Positions 24,452 to 33,227 of a DNA stretch of 43,765 nt are shown piece by piece. Position 1 is the stretch's first letter. The number at the start of each line of letters is the position of its first letter. The notes under the pieces are model-generated. The model saw only the letters and a list, made by a program, of their open reading frames with translations, made no database searches and was not told the DNA's origin. The stretch lies in the IMG/VR virus record IMGVR_UViG_3300044225_002878, positions 1-43,765 of that record, one strand, 5' to 3'. This DNA comes from a virus. Position numbers and translations under genes: made by a program.

Positions 24452-25519
24452 TTATTTTCCGTATTTTCGCCATATATCAAAAACCCTAGTATTTTCGGGC
24501 GTTTTATCGTTTGGATAGGATTGGCACAAAATGTCGCAGTTGTCAATATCCACGATTTCGCCCCCATTTTCCTTAATATAGTGTTGGATCAGTAGAATAT
24601 AACTGCCGTCTGTATTTTCGAGACCTTCCTTAAATCCTGTACTTGTAAATGCAATACGTTTTCCTCTATTTAGTATTTTGAGGGCAAGTGTTTCTGCTTG
24701 TTTTTCTCTGATCCTCATAGTTTCATTCCACATGTCATATTCCATATTTAACTTTTTTGCAAGAAAACTTAATGCGATATTATCTCTTGGATGACAACTT
24801 CCACCATCACCTAACCCAGGTTTCATGTATGCATCACTAATTAATCGCATATTACATTGAGATAGTACACGACATATTAATGATGAATCAGTATTACCCA
24901 TTTTATCTGAAACATCTTGTATCATATTTACGAAATTAATTTTTTGAGTTATATACGTATTATAAAAAACTTTGATTGATTCTGCTTCTTTAAAATTACA
25001 AATTTCTGTTCTTGGATTATTTTCGGCAATCGTTTTGTAAAAATCAATTAACTTATGTGGAATATATTTTGTATAATCTTCTACACCAACTATATACATT
25101 TCTGGATTTTTAAAATCCCAACCAACAGTTCCTTGAGCTATAAAAAATGGACTATAACAGTAGTTCGTATTAGTAATAAGTTTTTTAAATTTGTCATCAT
25201 TAGTAGTCGGTATGACAGTAGATATTAATACAAGTAATTGATCTTTATTCATTATTTCATTACATTGTGTTAATACATCCTCAACAATAGTTGTGTCGAA
25301 ATCTTTTGGATCTAAATGACTAGTTGGTTGCTCTCCACCGTACATAGGATCATGAGGTGTTGGTACTGCAACAAAAACTATCTCTCTATCAAAAATTGCA
25401 TCATGTAAATTATTTTTAGTTATGACAGGATCATATCCTGTTACATCATGACCTTTTTCAACACAAACTTGACTACAAGGAAAACCGAGTTTTCCTAAAC
25501 CAACAAACGCTACTTTCAT
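24452..25519 (-). CDS. UDP-glucose/GDP-mannose dehydrogenase-family enzyme
   Basis: 355 residues. Rossmann NAD motif GLGKLG at 7-12, FVAVPTP at 49-55, and the active-site loop GGSCHPRD with C242 (family GGxCxPKD). Oxidises C6 of a nucleotide sugar to a uronate, or a related sugar. Shorter than typical Ugd (about 390-440); the C-terminal NAD-sensing part is compact. Last gene of the accessory block before the VWA promoter. ATGA overlap with the glycosyltransferase-like gene. Confidence 0.85.
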   Translation of the reverse strand: MKVAFVGLGKLGFPCSQVCVEKGHDVTGYDPVITKNNLHDAIFDREIVFVAVPTPHDPMYGGEQPTSHLDPKDFDTTIVEDVLTQCNEIMNKDQLLVLISTVIPTTNDDKFKKLITNTNYCYSPFFIAQGTVGWDFKNPEMYIVGVEDYTKYIPHKLIDFYKTIAENNPRTEICNFKEAESIKVFYNTYITQKINFVNMIQDVSDKMGNTDSSLICRVLSQCNMRLISDAYMKPGLGDGGSCHPRDNIALSFLAKKLNMEYDMWNETMRIREKQAETLALKILNRGKRIAFTSTGFKEGLENTDGSYILLIQHYIKENGGEIVDIDNCDILCQSYPNDKTPENTRVFDIWRKYGK

Positions 25520-26454
25520 ATTTTCTCCATAATTTCTAATAAATTTTTTTCTGCTCTACTATTAATCAAATTTTTATAATTATATTCTAATATTTCTGTA
25601 TTGTCAATAATTAATTTTTTTAAATCTAATGTTGATAGATATGCTACCAACTCCACTATTCTATTCATTCTTTTTTGTGGATCTAATATATTATCGTATG
25701 ATTCATCCCATAAATGAGAAAATGTTTTGTATCCTAAAGATTTCAATTTTTTTAAACTATATGGTTGACCAATTATAATAAATGGCATTTTTAATAATAT
25801 TGGTTTAAATGTCTTTTCTGATAAAAAAGATAAATCTATATCATTATTAAAAACACTTTCAGTTACGATCCACATACTATTTTCATATGAAAACTCTTCA
25901 TTGACACTGAACCACCAATTAGTATTTTGATCATCAGTATCATATCTTAATTTTAAATTATCACTCCATATTGACGCATTAAAATGATTGAGTAAGTTTC
26001 TGTCTTTCATAGCATTCATAAAATCTACTCTATGTTTTCTGGTTATTCTATTTAAACACAAAAATTTTTTTTCATGTTTTTTCTTTGATATATCAATCTC
26101 ATTATGTTGTAATGATCTTATAGCAGTTTCAAAATATTCCCAATAAATATATTTGACATTGACTGTATTACCCAAATGATTACTATTAACCACAAAAACA
26201 TTATTTAAATCAATATCATTTTTCCAAAGATTTTCAATTAACTTTTTTTCAGTTCTTTGCATATAATCTATTTCACGACAACTTGATATGAATAGATATT
26301 CATCATCTTCTAATTTAATATTAATATCTATTTTTTTATTTAAGAAAACTTCTAAATTATCTTCTAATGTAAACCAAACTATTTTTTTACTTTTATATTT
26401 TTGAAATAATTTTTCTACATTAACATGTTCATCTATCTCACTAATAAATTTCAT
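25516..26454 (-). CDS. Glycosyltransferase-like protein (fucosyltransferase/exostosin-type C-terminal motif)
   Basis: 312 residues. KKFLCLNRITRKHRVDFM in the middle and then EFSYENS ... FLSEKTFKPILLKMPFIIIG, which mirrors the FSFENS...YVTEK...aG-PVVlG nucleotide-sugar motif of GT10 fucosyltransferases and related GT-B enzymes. The N-terminal 130 residues are poorly conserved. Very AT-rich coding sequence. Likely transfers a sugar within the accessory glycan pathway. It overlaps the SGNH gene by 14 bases and the dehydrogenase by four. Confidence 0.6.
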   Translation of the reverse strand: MKFISEIDEHVNVEKLFQKYKSKKIVWFTLEDNLEVFLNKKIDINIKLEDDEYLFISSCREIDYMQRTEKKLIENLWKNDIDLNNVFVVNSNHLGNTVNVKYIYWEYFETAIRSLQHNEIDISKKKHEKKFLCLNRITRKHRVDFMNAMKDRNLLNHFNASIWSDNLKLRYDTDDQNTNWWFSVNEEFSYENSMWIVTESVFNNDIDLSFLSEKTFKPILLKMPFIIIGQPYSLKKLKSLGYKTFSHLWDESYDNILDPQKRMNRIVELVAYLSTLDLKKLIIDNTEILEYNYKNLINSRAEKNLLEIMEKI

Positions 26455-27193
26455 TGTAAATAAGTTCCATTATATATTTTTGAGACTTTTCATTTGGATG
26501 TACATCAATGTGATTAATAGGCATAAACTGATTTTTTCGTTTTAAAACATCCATTAATGTATACCCTCCTATTCTTTTTATACCGGGCCATCCATAAAAT
26601 ATTTTACCATTTAATTCAAGAGTAATATTATTATCCAACATCTCACTTATAGACTTAAATTTTAATGCTTCTAATTCAAATTCATTATTATAATAATTAT
26701 TAATACAATTTAACATTTGAAACATTCTTAGTTCAATATTTTTTTGTTTGCAAACAGCATACATAGAATAAAAAAAATGTAGATTTTTTCTAATAACATT
26801 TTCAATGTTTGGATAATCGTTATTGAAACATTCATTATACCATTGATTTAGTTTTGCATAATCATACAATCTTGCTTTTGTGTGTTCATCTTTCATATCT
26901 TTTATTTTTGGAACGATACTTTTCCATGTATTACCTACCATAAAATCTTGTCTTGTCCATTCTGTCCATGATATTATTACACGATCAATCTTTTTTTCAT
27001 CATGTTTAAATATTTCATTCATGACAGAATGATAGATTCTTTCATTACCACTACCACATTTCGCAGTATTAATGACATCTGTATTTAATTTTTCAGATAA
27101 TAATTCTGGCCACATTTTAAAATCCATTGGATTAGGTATCGCACTTTTTGGCATATTCTTATCTGTGAAACTACAACCACCCACTATAATCAT
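26441..27193 (-). CDS. SGNH/GDSL-like hydrolase
   Basis: 250 residues. GGCSFTD at 5-11 has the block I Ser (S8), CGSGNER around 46-52 has the block III Gly-x-Asn, and DVHPNEKS near the end supplies D230 and H232 of the catalytic triad. Such enzymes are esterases or acetyl/acyl transferases often acting on glycans. The start shares one base with the carbamoyltransferase stop (TAATG). Substrate unknown; context suggests a modified sugar. Confidence 0.75.
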   Translation of the reverse strand: MIIVGGCSFTDKNMPKSAIPNPMDFKMWPELLSEKLNTDVINTAKCGSGNERIYHSVMNEIFKHDEKKIDRVIISWTEWTRQDFMVGNTWKSIVPKIKDMKDEHTKARLYDYAKLNQWYNECFNNDYPNIENVIRKNLHFFYSMYAVCKQKNIELRMFQMLNCINNYYNNEFELEALKFKSISEMLDNNITLELNGKIFYGWPGIKRIGGYTLMDVLKRKNQFMPINHIDVHPNEKSQKYIMELIYNEIY

Positions 27194-28509
27194 TAAAATA
27201 CCTTTACTTTGTACTTACTTTCAAATTCTTGTGCATCTTCTATTGTATTAACAATAGGTTGACCTTTAATATTCAAAGATGTGTTTAATAACATAGGACA
27301 TCCTGTTTTTTCATACCATTCTTCTAGAATAGCACGACATACAGACGGGTTTCTCTTTTCTACGACTTGTACCCTTGCAGAACCATCAACATGAGTCACA
27401 GCATCATAATCATGCAATGCTTTCGATACAAATTGCATATATCTATTCTTTCTACCTTTAAAATAATCATCAAAGTGTTCCTCTAATATCATAGGTGCAA
27501 AAGGACGAAACTTTTGTCTTCTTTTAATTTGATTGATAGTATCTTTTACAGGATATCTAGGATCAGCAATTAGTGAACGATTTCCTAATGCTCTTGGTCC
27601 AAACTCAGCACGTCCATTTGCAACACCACAATATTTGTGTTCTAATAAATGTCTAACGACTTCTTTTGGATTTATAGTTCTACTAATATTATGACCCAGA
27701 TATGGATGTTTCCAATTTAATCTTACCTTGTTGATCAATGCAGCCGCACCAAGAGAAGAACCTGCATCACCTGGCGATGGCATTATCCATATATCATAAT
27801 GATCTGGTATCTTACTATTTGCAACACAATTTAAAGCACATCCACCCATTAATATCAAATTATTTTTCGTTGTGTATTTCAATAGTTCTAAAAGTTTTGT
27901 TTCATAAAGATTTTGAACGGATGCAGCCAAATCTTCATCACGTGCATTTGGTAGTAAATTTCCTACACCCCAATGATTGTTCTTATATAAAAGATGTTCT
28001 AAATCATATTTGGGTTCGCCATATGCAGCCATTCCCATTGTGATATACTCATCCTCGTTTGGTTTCAAACCAAGTCTGTGCGTAATTGCTGAATATAATA
28101 ATCCTAATGAATATGGATATTTAAATGATTTAATTTTTTTCATATTATCCCATATCGTAACAGTATCCCATTCACCGATTGCGTCAACAACAATAATATT
28201 ACAATCATGAAATGGTGCAGTAAAATAACCTGCCGCAGCATGTGATTGATGATGTTTAAAATAGTAATCGTATTTTCTTCTTGGCCGTTCTAATGATTGA
28301 CCTGCATATAATCTTCTAGTGTTTTTCCAAAATGGTGATTCGTAATATGCAATGTTGTGATAACCTAATTTCATTTGTTTTGGATGAATCCATTTATCAC
28401 CTTTCTTTCTGCTATATCTTTCACTGTGAGATGCATATTTAATTTCTTGACCATCTAATACAGTTACACCTGCATCATGAAAACCTTCAGATACGCCTAC
28501 ATTAATCAT
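27193..28509 (-). CDS. Carbamoyltransferase, NodU/TobZ/CmcH family
   Basis: 438 residues (typical 540-600). HHQSH at 86-90 and DAIGEWD around 109-115 belong to the Kae1-like metal/ATP domain; MGGCALNC at 221-228 and GRAEFGPRALGNRS at 299-312 are the strongest family signatures in the YrdC-linked C-terminal part. Members carbamoylate hydroxyl groups of sugars or antibiotics using carbamoyl phosphate and ATP. To my knowledge a phage carbamoyltransferase that modifies 5-hydroxymethylcytosine in DNA has also been reported, so DNA is an alternative substrate to a glycan. It sits between the SPASM-like gene and the SGNH hydrolase gene. Confidence 0.93.
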   Translation of the reverse strand: MINVGVSEGFHDAGVTVLDGQEIKYASHSERYSRKKGDKWIHPKQMKLGYHNIAYYESPFWKNTRRLYAGQSLERPRRKYDYYFKHHQSHAAAGYFTAPFHDCNIIVVDAIGEWDTVTIWDNMKKIKSFKYPYSLGLLYSAITHRLGLKPNEDEYITMGMAAYGEPKYDLEHLLYKNNHWGVGNLLPNARDEDLAASVQNLYETKLLELLKYTTKNNLILMGGCALNCVANSKIPDHYDIWIMPSPGDAGSSLGAAALINKVRLNWKHPYLGHNISRTINPKEVVRHLLEHKYCGVANGRAEFGPRALGNRSLIADPRYPVKDTINQIKRRQKFRPFAPMILEEHFDDYFKGRKNRYMQFVSKALHDYDAVTHVDGSARVQVVEKRNPSVCRAILEEWYEKTGCPMLLNTSLNIKGQPIVNTIEDAQEFESKYKVKVF

Positions 28510-28837
28510 CTTTTTCTATCGTACATTTTCTTTTACATTTGTAATAAGCATCATCATAATTTTCCCATGATTTAGGAAGAGTTTCATCGAACCATTTTGA
28601 TTTCAATATTTGATCTAATGGTTTATTAAAAATATTATACTCATTTTTATTTTCCATATATTCTTTCATGATGTGTTTATTTTTGTTTTCATTTTCAGTT
28701 TTATATAATCTATCATCTTTAGTTATATCATACTTGTAAGCAAGATTACTTAAATAACAACATGGAAACACTTGTCCGTCTGGGTTAACAATAACAACTT
28801 CATTATTTTTCCATTCACAACTAATACACTTACTCAT
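28502..28837 (-). CDS. SPASM-like iron-sulfur domain encoded as a separate protein
   Basis: 111 residues. CISC at 4-7, then VNPDGQVFPCCYLS with C26/C27, and KCKRKC with C101/C105. The CxxC...G-x-v-x-pCC pattern is that of SPASM/twitch auxiliary cluster domains normally fused to the C-terminus of radical SAM proteins. The gene starts at an ATGA junction with the radical SAM gene just upstream, so this appears to be the detached C-terminal half. A single -1 slip at AGAAAATGA would fuse the two frames. Confidence 0.75.
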   Translation of the reverse strand: MSKCISCEWKNNEVVIVNPDGQVFPCCYLSNLAYKYDITKDDRLYKTENENKNKHIMKEYMENKNEYNIFNKPLDQILKSKWFDETLPKSWENYDDAYYKCKRKCTIEKDD

Positions 28838-29511
28838 TTTCTTAATACCTGCTTCTTTCCATTCTCATCAATAAATTCAAAATTATCACTTTCAAAAAAT
28901 CTATTAGAATCAAAATGACGCCAATATTTTGCACCATTGTCCTTTGCAAGATTTTCAATCTCTTTAAGATGTGGTCGATTATGTTCAAAAACAACTGTTT
29001 GTGCCATTGGTGTTGACCATGTTTCAGATAATGTTTTCATATTCTTTAATGTTTTTTCTAAATTAGTTTTTCTGCGATAATGACTATGCATATCTTGATC
29101 TACACCATCAATATCAAAATACATTTTTAATCTTTTGCCACACAATATACCAAGTTGCCAATAATAATCTTCATCCCTAATAGAACCATTTGTTGTGATT
29201 TCTATTCTACAATTACTCTCATCAATAATATATTCACATATGGGATATAAATCTTTGAGCATAAGTGGATCACCCCAAGTTCCACAAAATTGAACTTCAT
29301 CTAATTTTTCTAATGTTTCTTTTGGAAATGCTTTTTTAAAATCTTCTAATGACCACTGTACAAGTGGTACCCATTCAGCAGTTCCACAACCGTTTGGATT
29401 AATTCTGTCGCATTGAGGACAACCTGCATTACAAAAATTAGTTATTGATAAACTAATCTTTCTTATCGGTGTTTTGTTCCACTTCACTTTTATCCTCGTA
29501 AATAAATACAT
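28834..29511 (-). CDS. Radical SAM protein (N-terminal half of a split radical SAM/SPASM enzyme)
   Basis: 225 residues. CNAGCPQC at 27-34 gives C27, C31, C34 for the SAM-binding cluster; FCGTWGDPLM corresponds to the GGEP loop, and ITTNGS and FDIDGVDQDMH follow in order. It ends at VLRK, exactly where a SPASM domain would begin, and the next frame supplies one. No clear ribosome site at ATG 29511; it overlaps the 49-residue ORF by 59 bases, so translation may be coupled. Substrate unknown; neighbours suggest a glycan or peptide. Confidence 0.85.
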   Translation of the reverse strand: MYLFTRIKVKWNKTPIRKISLSITNFCNAGCPQCDRINPNGCGTAEWVPLVQWSLEDFKKAFPKETLEKLDEVQFCGTWGDPLMLKDLYPICEYIIDESNCRIEITTNGSIRDEDYYWQLGILCGKRLKMYFDIDGVDQDMHSHYRRKTNLEKTLKNMKTLSETWSTPMAQTVVFEHNRPHLKEIENLAKDNGAKYWRHFDSNRFFESDNFEFIDENGKKQVLRK

Positions 29512-29602
29512 CAGTTTTTTCTCTACGTTGAAAATGACTTAAAAAAGTATTCCAATATAACAAAATGTATAATTTTATTCTTTTTAATTTATTTTGTGTC
29601 AT
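29453..29602 (-). CDS. Possible 49-residue membrane-associated small protein
   Basis: ATG 29602 overlaps the gp46 stop (ATGA) and the frame runs 49 codons to TAG at 29453: basic start MTQNKLKRIK, hydrophobic LYILLYWNTFL, acidic end. It overlaps the radical SAM gene by 59 bases in another frame. The ATGA junction is what most real genes here use, and it fills the otherwise empty 87-base gap. Unrecognised; could be spurious. Confidence 0.45.
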   Translation of the reverse strand: MTQNKLKRIKLYILLYWNTFLSHFQRREKTDVFIYEDKSEVEQNTDKKD

Positions 29603-31308
29603 GATGCTATCCTTGAAAAGTTTTGAATCTTTTCGAATCTAATACTGTTTCTAAATTTGTCTGCTAATTGATCACCTTTGTGACTAATTACAAAAACATT
29701 CTCATTATCTAAAGTATTAAGAATACGTAAGAACTCATCTGTTCCTTGACCATCAAGTGAACTATCAAATATTTCATCAAGTATTAATAAGTTTGTATTT
29801 GTAGAGTTTTTCATTTTTGCAATTGCTCTCCAAGTAAAAAGTAGTGCAAGGTCTATACGCATCTTTTCACCTTCACTAAATGAGGCATAATTAAATGCAT
29901 CTCTAAATCTTGATCTAATAGTTTCATTAAAGTTCTCATCTAAATTAAAGTTAACATAAAATTCCATAGACATCAAATACTTATTAATCAATTGATTCAT
30001 AATTGGTAAGTATTGTTTTATAATTTTAGTTTTTATACCTGCATCATCTAACATATCTCTGGCTGCATGTACATAAACTCTCTCTTCTTTTTTTGTGCTT
30101 CTAGTATTCTCAACACCTTTACATTCATTTTTCATATTTGATAATTTATCTATGTCTGTTTCTGATACTGAACCTGACTCAAAAGATGAAATCTCATCAT
30201 CTAGTTTTTGATTATACTTTTCTAATTCTGTTATTGATGATGACAACTCTGCTCTTCTAACTTCATTCTCACGAACTTTTGTTAGAATATCATTTATTTC
30301 ATCTAGTCTTACTTCGACATCTTTTAGTTCATCTTTAAGTTTAGTTGCACCATCAACTATATTTTTTATCTTATCTTCTTTATCATGTAACATAGATTGT
30401 TTATGAGATGATTCAATATCTTGTAAACATGTAGGACAGTTTTCATTATTCTTAAAAAACTCTGCATCTTTTGTTAATTGTTTATGTTTTTCTATTAATG
30501 TTGCTCTAAGATTATTAAACTTTTGTAGTTTACCTTTTATTGTGTCATGATCATCTGTTTGTTTCATCAAGTCAATATTTTCTTCACCTATAAAATCAAA
30601 CTCTTCAGTTCTCTCATCCAACACACTTTTATTATTTTTATATGTCATTTGTTTTTCTAATATGATTTGTTCTTTATTTGCTTTCATATCATCTATGTAA
30701 TTTTGTTGCATTGAAATTTTTTCAACTGCAAGTTCAAACTGATAATCTAGTTCTTTTATTTCATCAGTAAGATCTTTTATTTTTTGTTTTAATAACATAC
30801 CCATAATAGAAAATATTTTTATATCAAGTATTTCCTCAACAACTTCTCTACGATGAGATGCCTTGAGTTGCATGAAAGGAACAAATGTAGATGATCCTAA
30901 AATAACCACTTGTGTAAATGATCTATAATTTAATCTTAATACATTTTGTTCTAAAAACTTTTGATAGTCTCTAGAGTTGGCATCTTGATTTACTAATATA
31001 CTATCACAATATATTTCAAAAATATTAGGTCTAATACCACGAATAATTTTCCATTCTTTCGTTCCTATACTAAATTCAACTTCAACAACTGTCTCTCTAT
31101 CATTAATAGAATTAACTAATTGTGATTTACTAATTACACGAAAAGGTTTTCCAAAAAGTGAAAAACATAATGCATCAAGTATTGTTGACTTACCTGCACC
31201 ATTCTCACCCACAATAAGTGTGGTGGCATTTTTATCTAAAGGTATCTCAGTAAAAGTATTACCTGTTGAAAGAAAGTTTTTCCAACGAACACAATTAAAG
31301 TTTATCAT
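29599..31308 (-). CDS. 46: gp46, SbcC/Rad50-like recombination nuclease subunit
   Basis: 569 residues from ATG 31308, which overlaps the preceding stop (ATGA) and has GGAG nine bases upstream. N-terminal Walker A GENGAGKST at 34-42, long coiled coil interrupted by a CPTC zinc hook (C291, C294), then C-terminal signature FSEGEKMRIDLALLF and Walker B LLILDEIFD. ATPase partner of gp47 in end resection for recombination-dependent replication and host DNA breakdown. The frame extends to 31374, but those codons lie in the membrane protein gene. Confidence 0.96.
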   Translation of the reverse strand: MINFNCVRWKNFLSTGNTFTEIPLDKNATTLIVGENGAGKSTILDALCFSLFGKPFRVISKSQLVNSINDRETVVEVEFSIGTKEWKIIRGIRPNIFEIYCDSILVNQDANSRDYQKFLEQNVLRLNYRSFTQVVILGSSTFVPFMQLKASHRREVVEEILDIKIFSIMGMLLKQKIKDLTDEIKELDYQFELAVEKISMQQNYIDDMKANKEQIILEKQMTYKNNKSVLDERTEEFDFIGEENIDLMKQTDDHDTIKGKLQKFNNLRATLIEKHKQLTKDAEFFKNNENCPTCLQDIESSHKQSMLHDKEDKIKNIVDGATKLKDELKDVEVRLDEINDILTKVRENEVRRAELSSSITELEKYNQKLDDEISSFESGSVSETDIDKLSNMKNECKGVENTRSTKKEERVYVHAARDMLDDAGIKTKIIKQYLPIMNQLINKYLMSMEFYVNFNLDENFNETIRSRFRDAFNYASFSEGEKMRIDLALLFTWRAIAKMKNSTNTNLLILDEIFDSSLDGQGTDEFLRILNTLDNENVFVISHKGDQLADKFRNSIRFEKIQNFSRIAS

Positions 31309-31583
31309 AAAAACAATCTCCAAAGACCAATAGTATTCATTATTGTAAACCAAAAAGTTAACACCATAACCCAAGCAGACTTTCTATAGTATGCACCGAC
31401 AAACCCTGTGGTACTAGCAACAAAGTAAAATGGTAAAAATATATCTGGTCTAGGATCTAAAACTGTATAAGTTAAAATCATACTACCATTAATAACTGCG
31501 ATTGCACTTATCATCTCAAAGTAAAACGCAAGTTTATGTGACTGATAACTATCAATCCAAAATGCTTTTATTGAATCTATCAT
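31305..31583 (-). CDS. Small membrane protein between gp47 and gp46
   Basis: 92 residues with three likely transmembrane segments (about 17-40, 48-65, 68-92) separated by short loops (LDPRPD, YYRKSA). No known family recognised. It overlaps gp47 and gp46 by four bases on each side (ATGA both), so it is embedded in the gp47-gp46 translational unit. Possible roles include membrane tethering of the nuclease or superinfection effects; both are guesses from position. Confidence 0.75.
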   Translation of the reverse strand: MIDSIKAFWIDSYQSHKLAFYFEMISAIAVINGSMILTYTVLDPRPDIFLPFYFVASTTGFVGAYYRKSAWVMVLTFWFTIMNTIGLWRLFL

Positions 31584-32641
31584 AATTCTAAATCTTGGGC
31601 CTCGTTATATAATCCTCGCATAATTCTTTTTATTCTATCTTTATCTAATTCTATTTCTAACTCATCTACGTATTTGTTTATTAATGTTGTTGTATCCTCT
31701 GCGTATTGAACTATGTCATCTGACACTGTATCGGCAGATAAATCAGAAAAGTCTTCGATTACCTTTACATCATGACAATTTGCTTTCATTAGTCTTTCCA
31801 TGAATCTATCAAACTGATATAAATCCTTTTTATTTACAATAATAACTTTTACGAATTTGTTACTATATTGTGCGACATCATGATTTTCATATGCCGTCTG
31901 TGTGTCATCATAATAGATTTTTTCATGCATTCTAAAAGGGTTTAAAACTCTTGTCAATTCTAAAGTTTCAGTATCAAATATATGAAATCCTTTTGTATCA
32001 TTATAATCATTCCAATAAATCTCATAAGGAGCACCGAGATAATATATTTGACCATCATCTGATTTGTGATGATAGTGACCAGAAAAAACTGTTTGAAACT
32101 TTGAGAACAATCCTTTATCAACACCATGATCACTTACTATACCTTTGTTCATTTGAAAACCTTTTATTTCTAAATGACCCATAACAATACTTGCAGTAGT
32201 TTGGTCAATCATACCCTCAGTGTATATTTGATTTTGTGGTGTAATCCAAGGTAAGAATAAAATATCTAATCCACCAATATTAACATCAGTTGGATCTTCA
32301 TATATTTTTATTTTATCAGATCGACCATCAATAAGTTCTCTTAATGAATTTACATCATTTGTATTTTTAAAAAAAATATCATGATTACCTACAAGACAAT
32401 GAAAGTCTAACTTCATATGATTTATTGGCAACATAAATCTTTCTCTAAACTCTTTTGCAGTTTTGATAGATACGTATTTTCTTCTATCCATTAGATCGCC
32501 TAAGTGAATAACTGTTTTAATATTGTGTTGTTGTAAATAGGGAAAGAAAACTCCCTCGTAAAACTGAAACATATATTCTAGAAAAAAAGAATTATCATTT
32601 CTTGCACCAAAGTGCGAATCACATAATATAGCAACTTTCAT
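31580..32641 (-). CDS. 47: gp47, Mre11/SbcD-like recombination nuclease
   Basis: 353 residues. Metallophosphoesterase motifs in order: CDSHFG with D8/H10, GDLMDRR from 48 (D49), GNHD at 85-88, VMGHLE, and SGHYHH. Works with gp46 as the phage Mre11-Rad50 complex. The ATG shares its region with the gp55 stop (ends meet at 32641). Length equals T4 gp47 (339) within a few percent. Confidence 0.96.
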   Translation of the reverse strand: MKVAILCDSHFGARNDNSFFLEYMFQFYEGVFFPYLQQHNIKTVIHLGDLMDRRKYVSIKTAKEFRERFMLPINHMKLDFHCLVGNHDIFFKNTNDVNSLRELIDGRSDKIKIYEDPTDVNIGGLDILFLPWITPQNQIYTEGMIDQTTASIVMGHLEIKGFQMNKGIVSDHGVDKGLFSKFQTVFSGHYHHKSDDGQIYYLGAPYEIYWNDYNDTKGFHIFDTETLELTRVLNPFRMHEKIYYDDTQTAYENHDVAQYSNKFVKVIIVNKKDLYQFDRFMERLMKANCHDVKVIEDFSDLSADTVSDDIVQYAEDTTTLINKYVDELEIELDKDRIKRIMRGLYNEAQDLEL

Positions 32642-33180
32642 TAATCGTCCATAAACTCCTCAAGGCCTGATGGTCTCTGTGATTTTTCTTTTTCTTTTGT
32701 TTTATATACAGGTTCATCAGGTAGTATTATAGTAGGATCAAATCCATGAATACTATAGTTTGTTGAATCCATAGGTAAAACATCATGTGTGCGGTATTCT
32801 TCTTTTTCAATTATCTTATGTTTAATATGTGTTTGTTTTTTCTCTTTTTGTATTCTTCTTATGAATGCAAAGTATATTATTTGTGTGAAATACGCAAAAG
32901 GATTATTGGATTTATTAGGGTCAAAATTGTAAACATATTGTAAACAATTTTCTATTCCGTCTGAAATCATTTCATCTCGATAAGTATAATTTATGAAGTT
33001 AGGTCTAAACGATAAACCATTCGCAATCTTTAAAAAACACTCACCAACGTAATCTGGTACTGGTGGCATATTATCGCCAACTGCTTCTGCATCCTTACAC
33101 ATTTTTTTAAACTTTTTCATTTCTTCTAAAAGTTTTTTATTATCTACATAATGTTGTGGATTTTTTTTGGTTTTTGCCAT
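32641..33180 (-). CDS. 55: gp55 late-transcription sigma factor
   Basis: 179 residues starting MAKTKKNPQHYVDNKKLLEE; a GTG at 33195 in frame is less likely. ANGLSFRPNFINYTYRDEMI, ADGIE-like DGIENCLQYVYNFD and NPFAYFTQIIYFAFIRRIQKEKK align with T4 gp55 region 2. The C-terminal SGLEEFMDD corresponds to the T4 clamp-binding tail (SLDFLYE). It directs RNA polymerase to TATAAATA promoters with gp45 as activator. A TTGACT-17-TAGATT element lies directly upstream. Confidence 0.95.
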   Translation of the reverse strand: MAKTKKNPQHYVDNKKLLEEMKKFKKMCKDAEAVGDNMPPVPDYVGECFLKIANGLSFRPNFINYTYRDEMISDGIENCLQYVYNFDPNKSNNPFAYFTQIIYFAFIRRIQKEKKQTHIKHKIIEKEEYRTHDVLPMDSTNYSIHGFDPTIILPDEPVYKTKEKEKSQRPSGLEEFMDD

Positions 33181-33185
33181 GTCAT

Positions 33186-33214
33186 AATCTATCACTTTAT
33201 GGGATAAAAGTCAA
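33186..33214 (-). promoter_or_regulatory. Possible sigma70-like promoter for gp55 (TTGACT-17-TAGATT)
   Basis: Minus strand TTGACT (33214-33209), 17-base spacer, TAGATT (33191-33186; 4/6), five bases before ATG 33180. The predicted +1 falls within or beside the start codon, the same geometry as the gp43 promoter. No Shine-Dalgarno site is visible. Confidence 0.5.
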
Positions 33215-33227
33215 CAAAAAAATATTT

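Noticed and set aside
31309-31374. Upstream extension of gp46 to 31374
   Set aside because: These codons lie inside the membrane protein gene; MINFNCVRWKNF at 31308 with GGAG and an ATGA junction matches the normal gp46 start.
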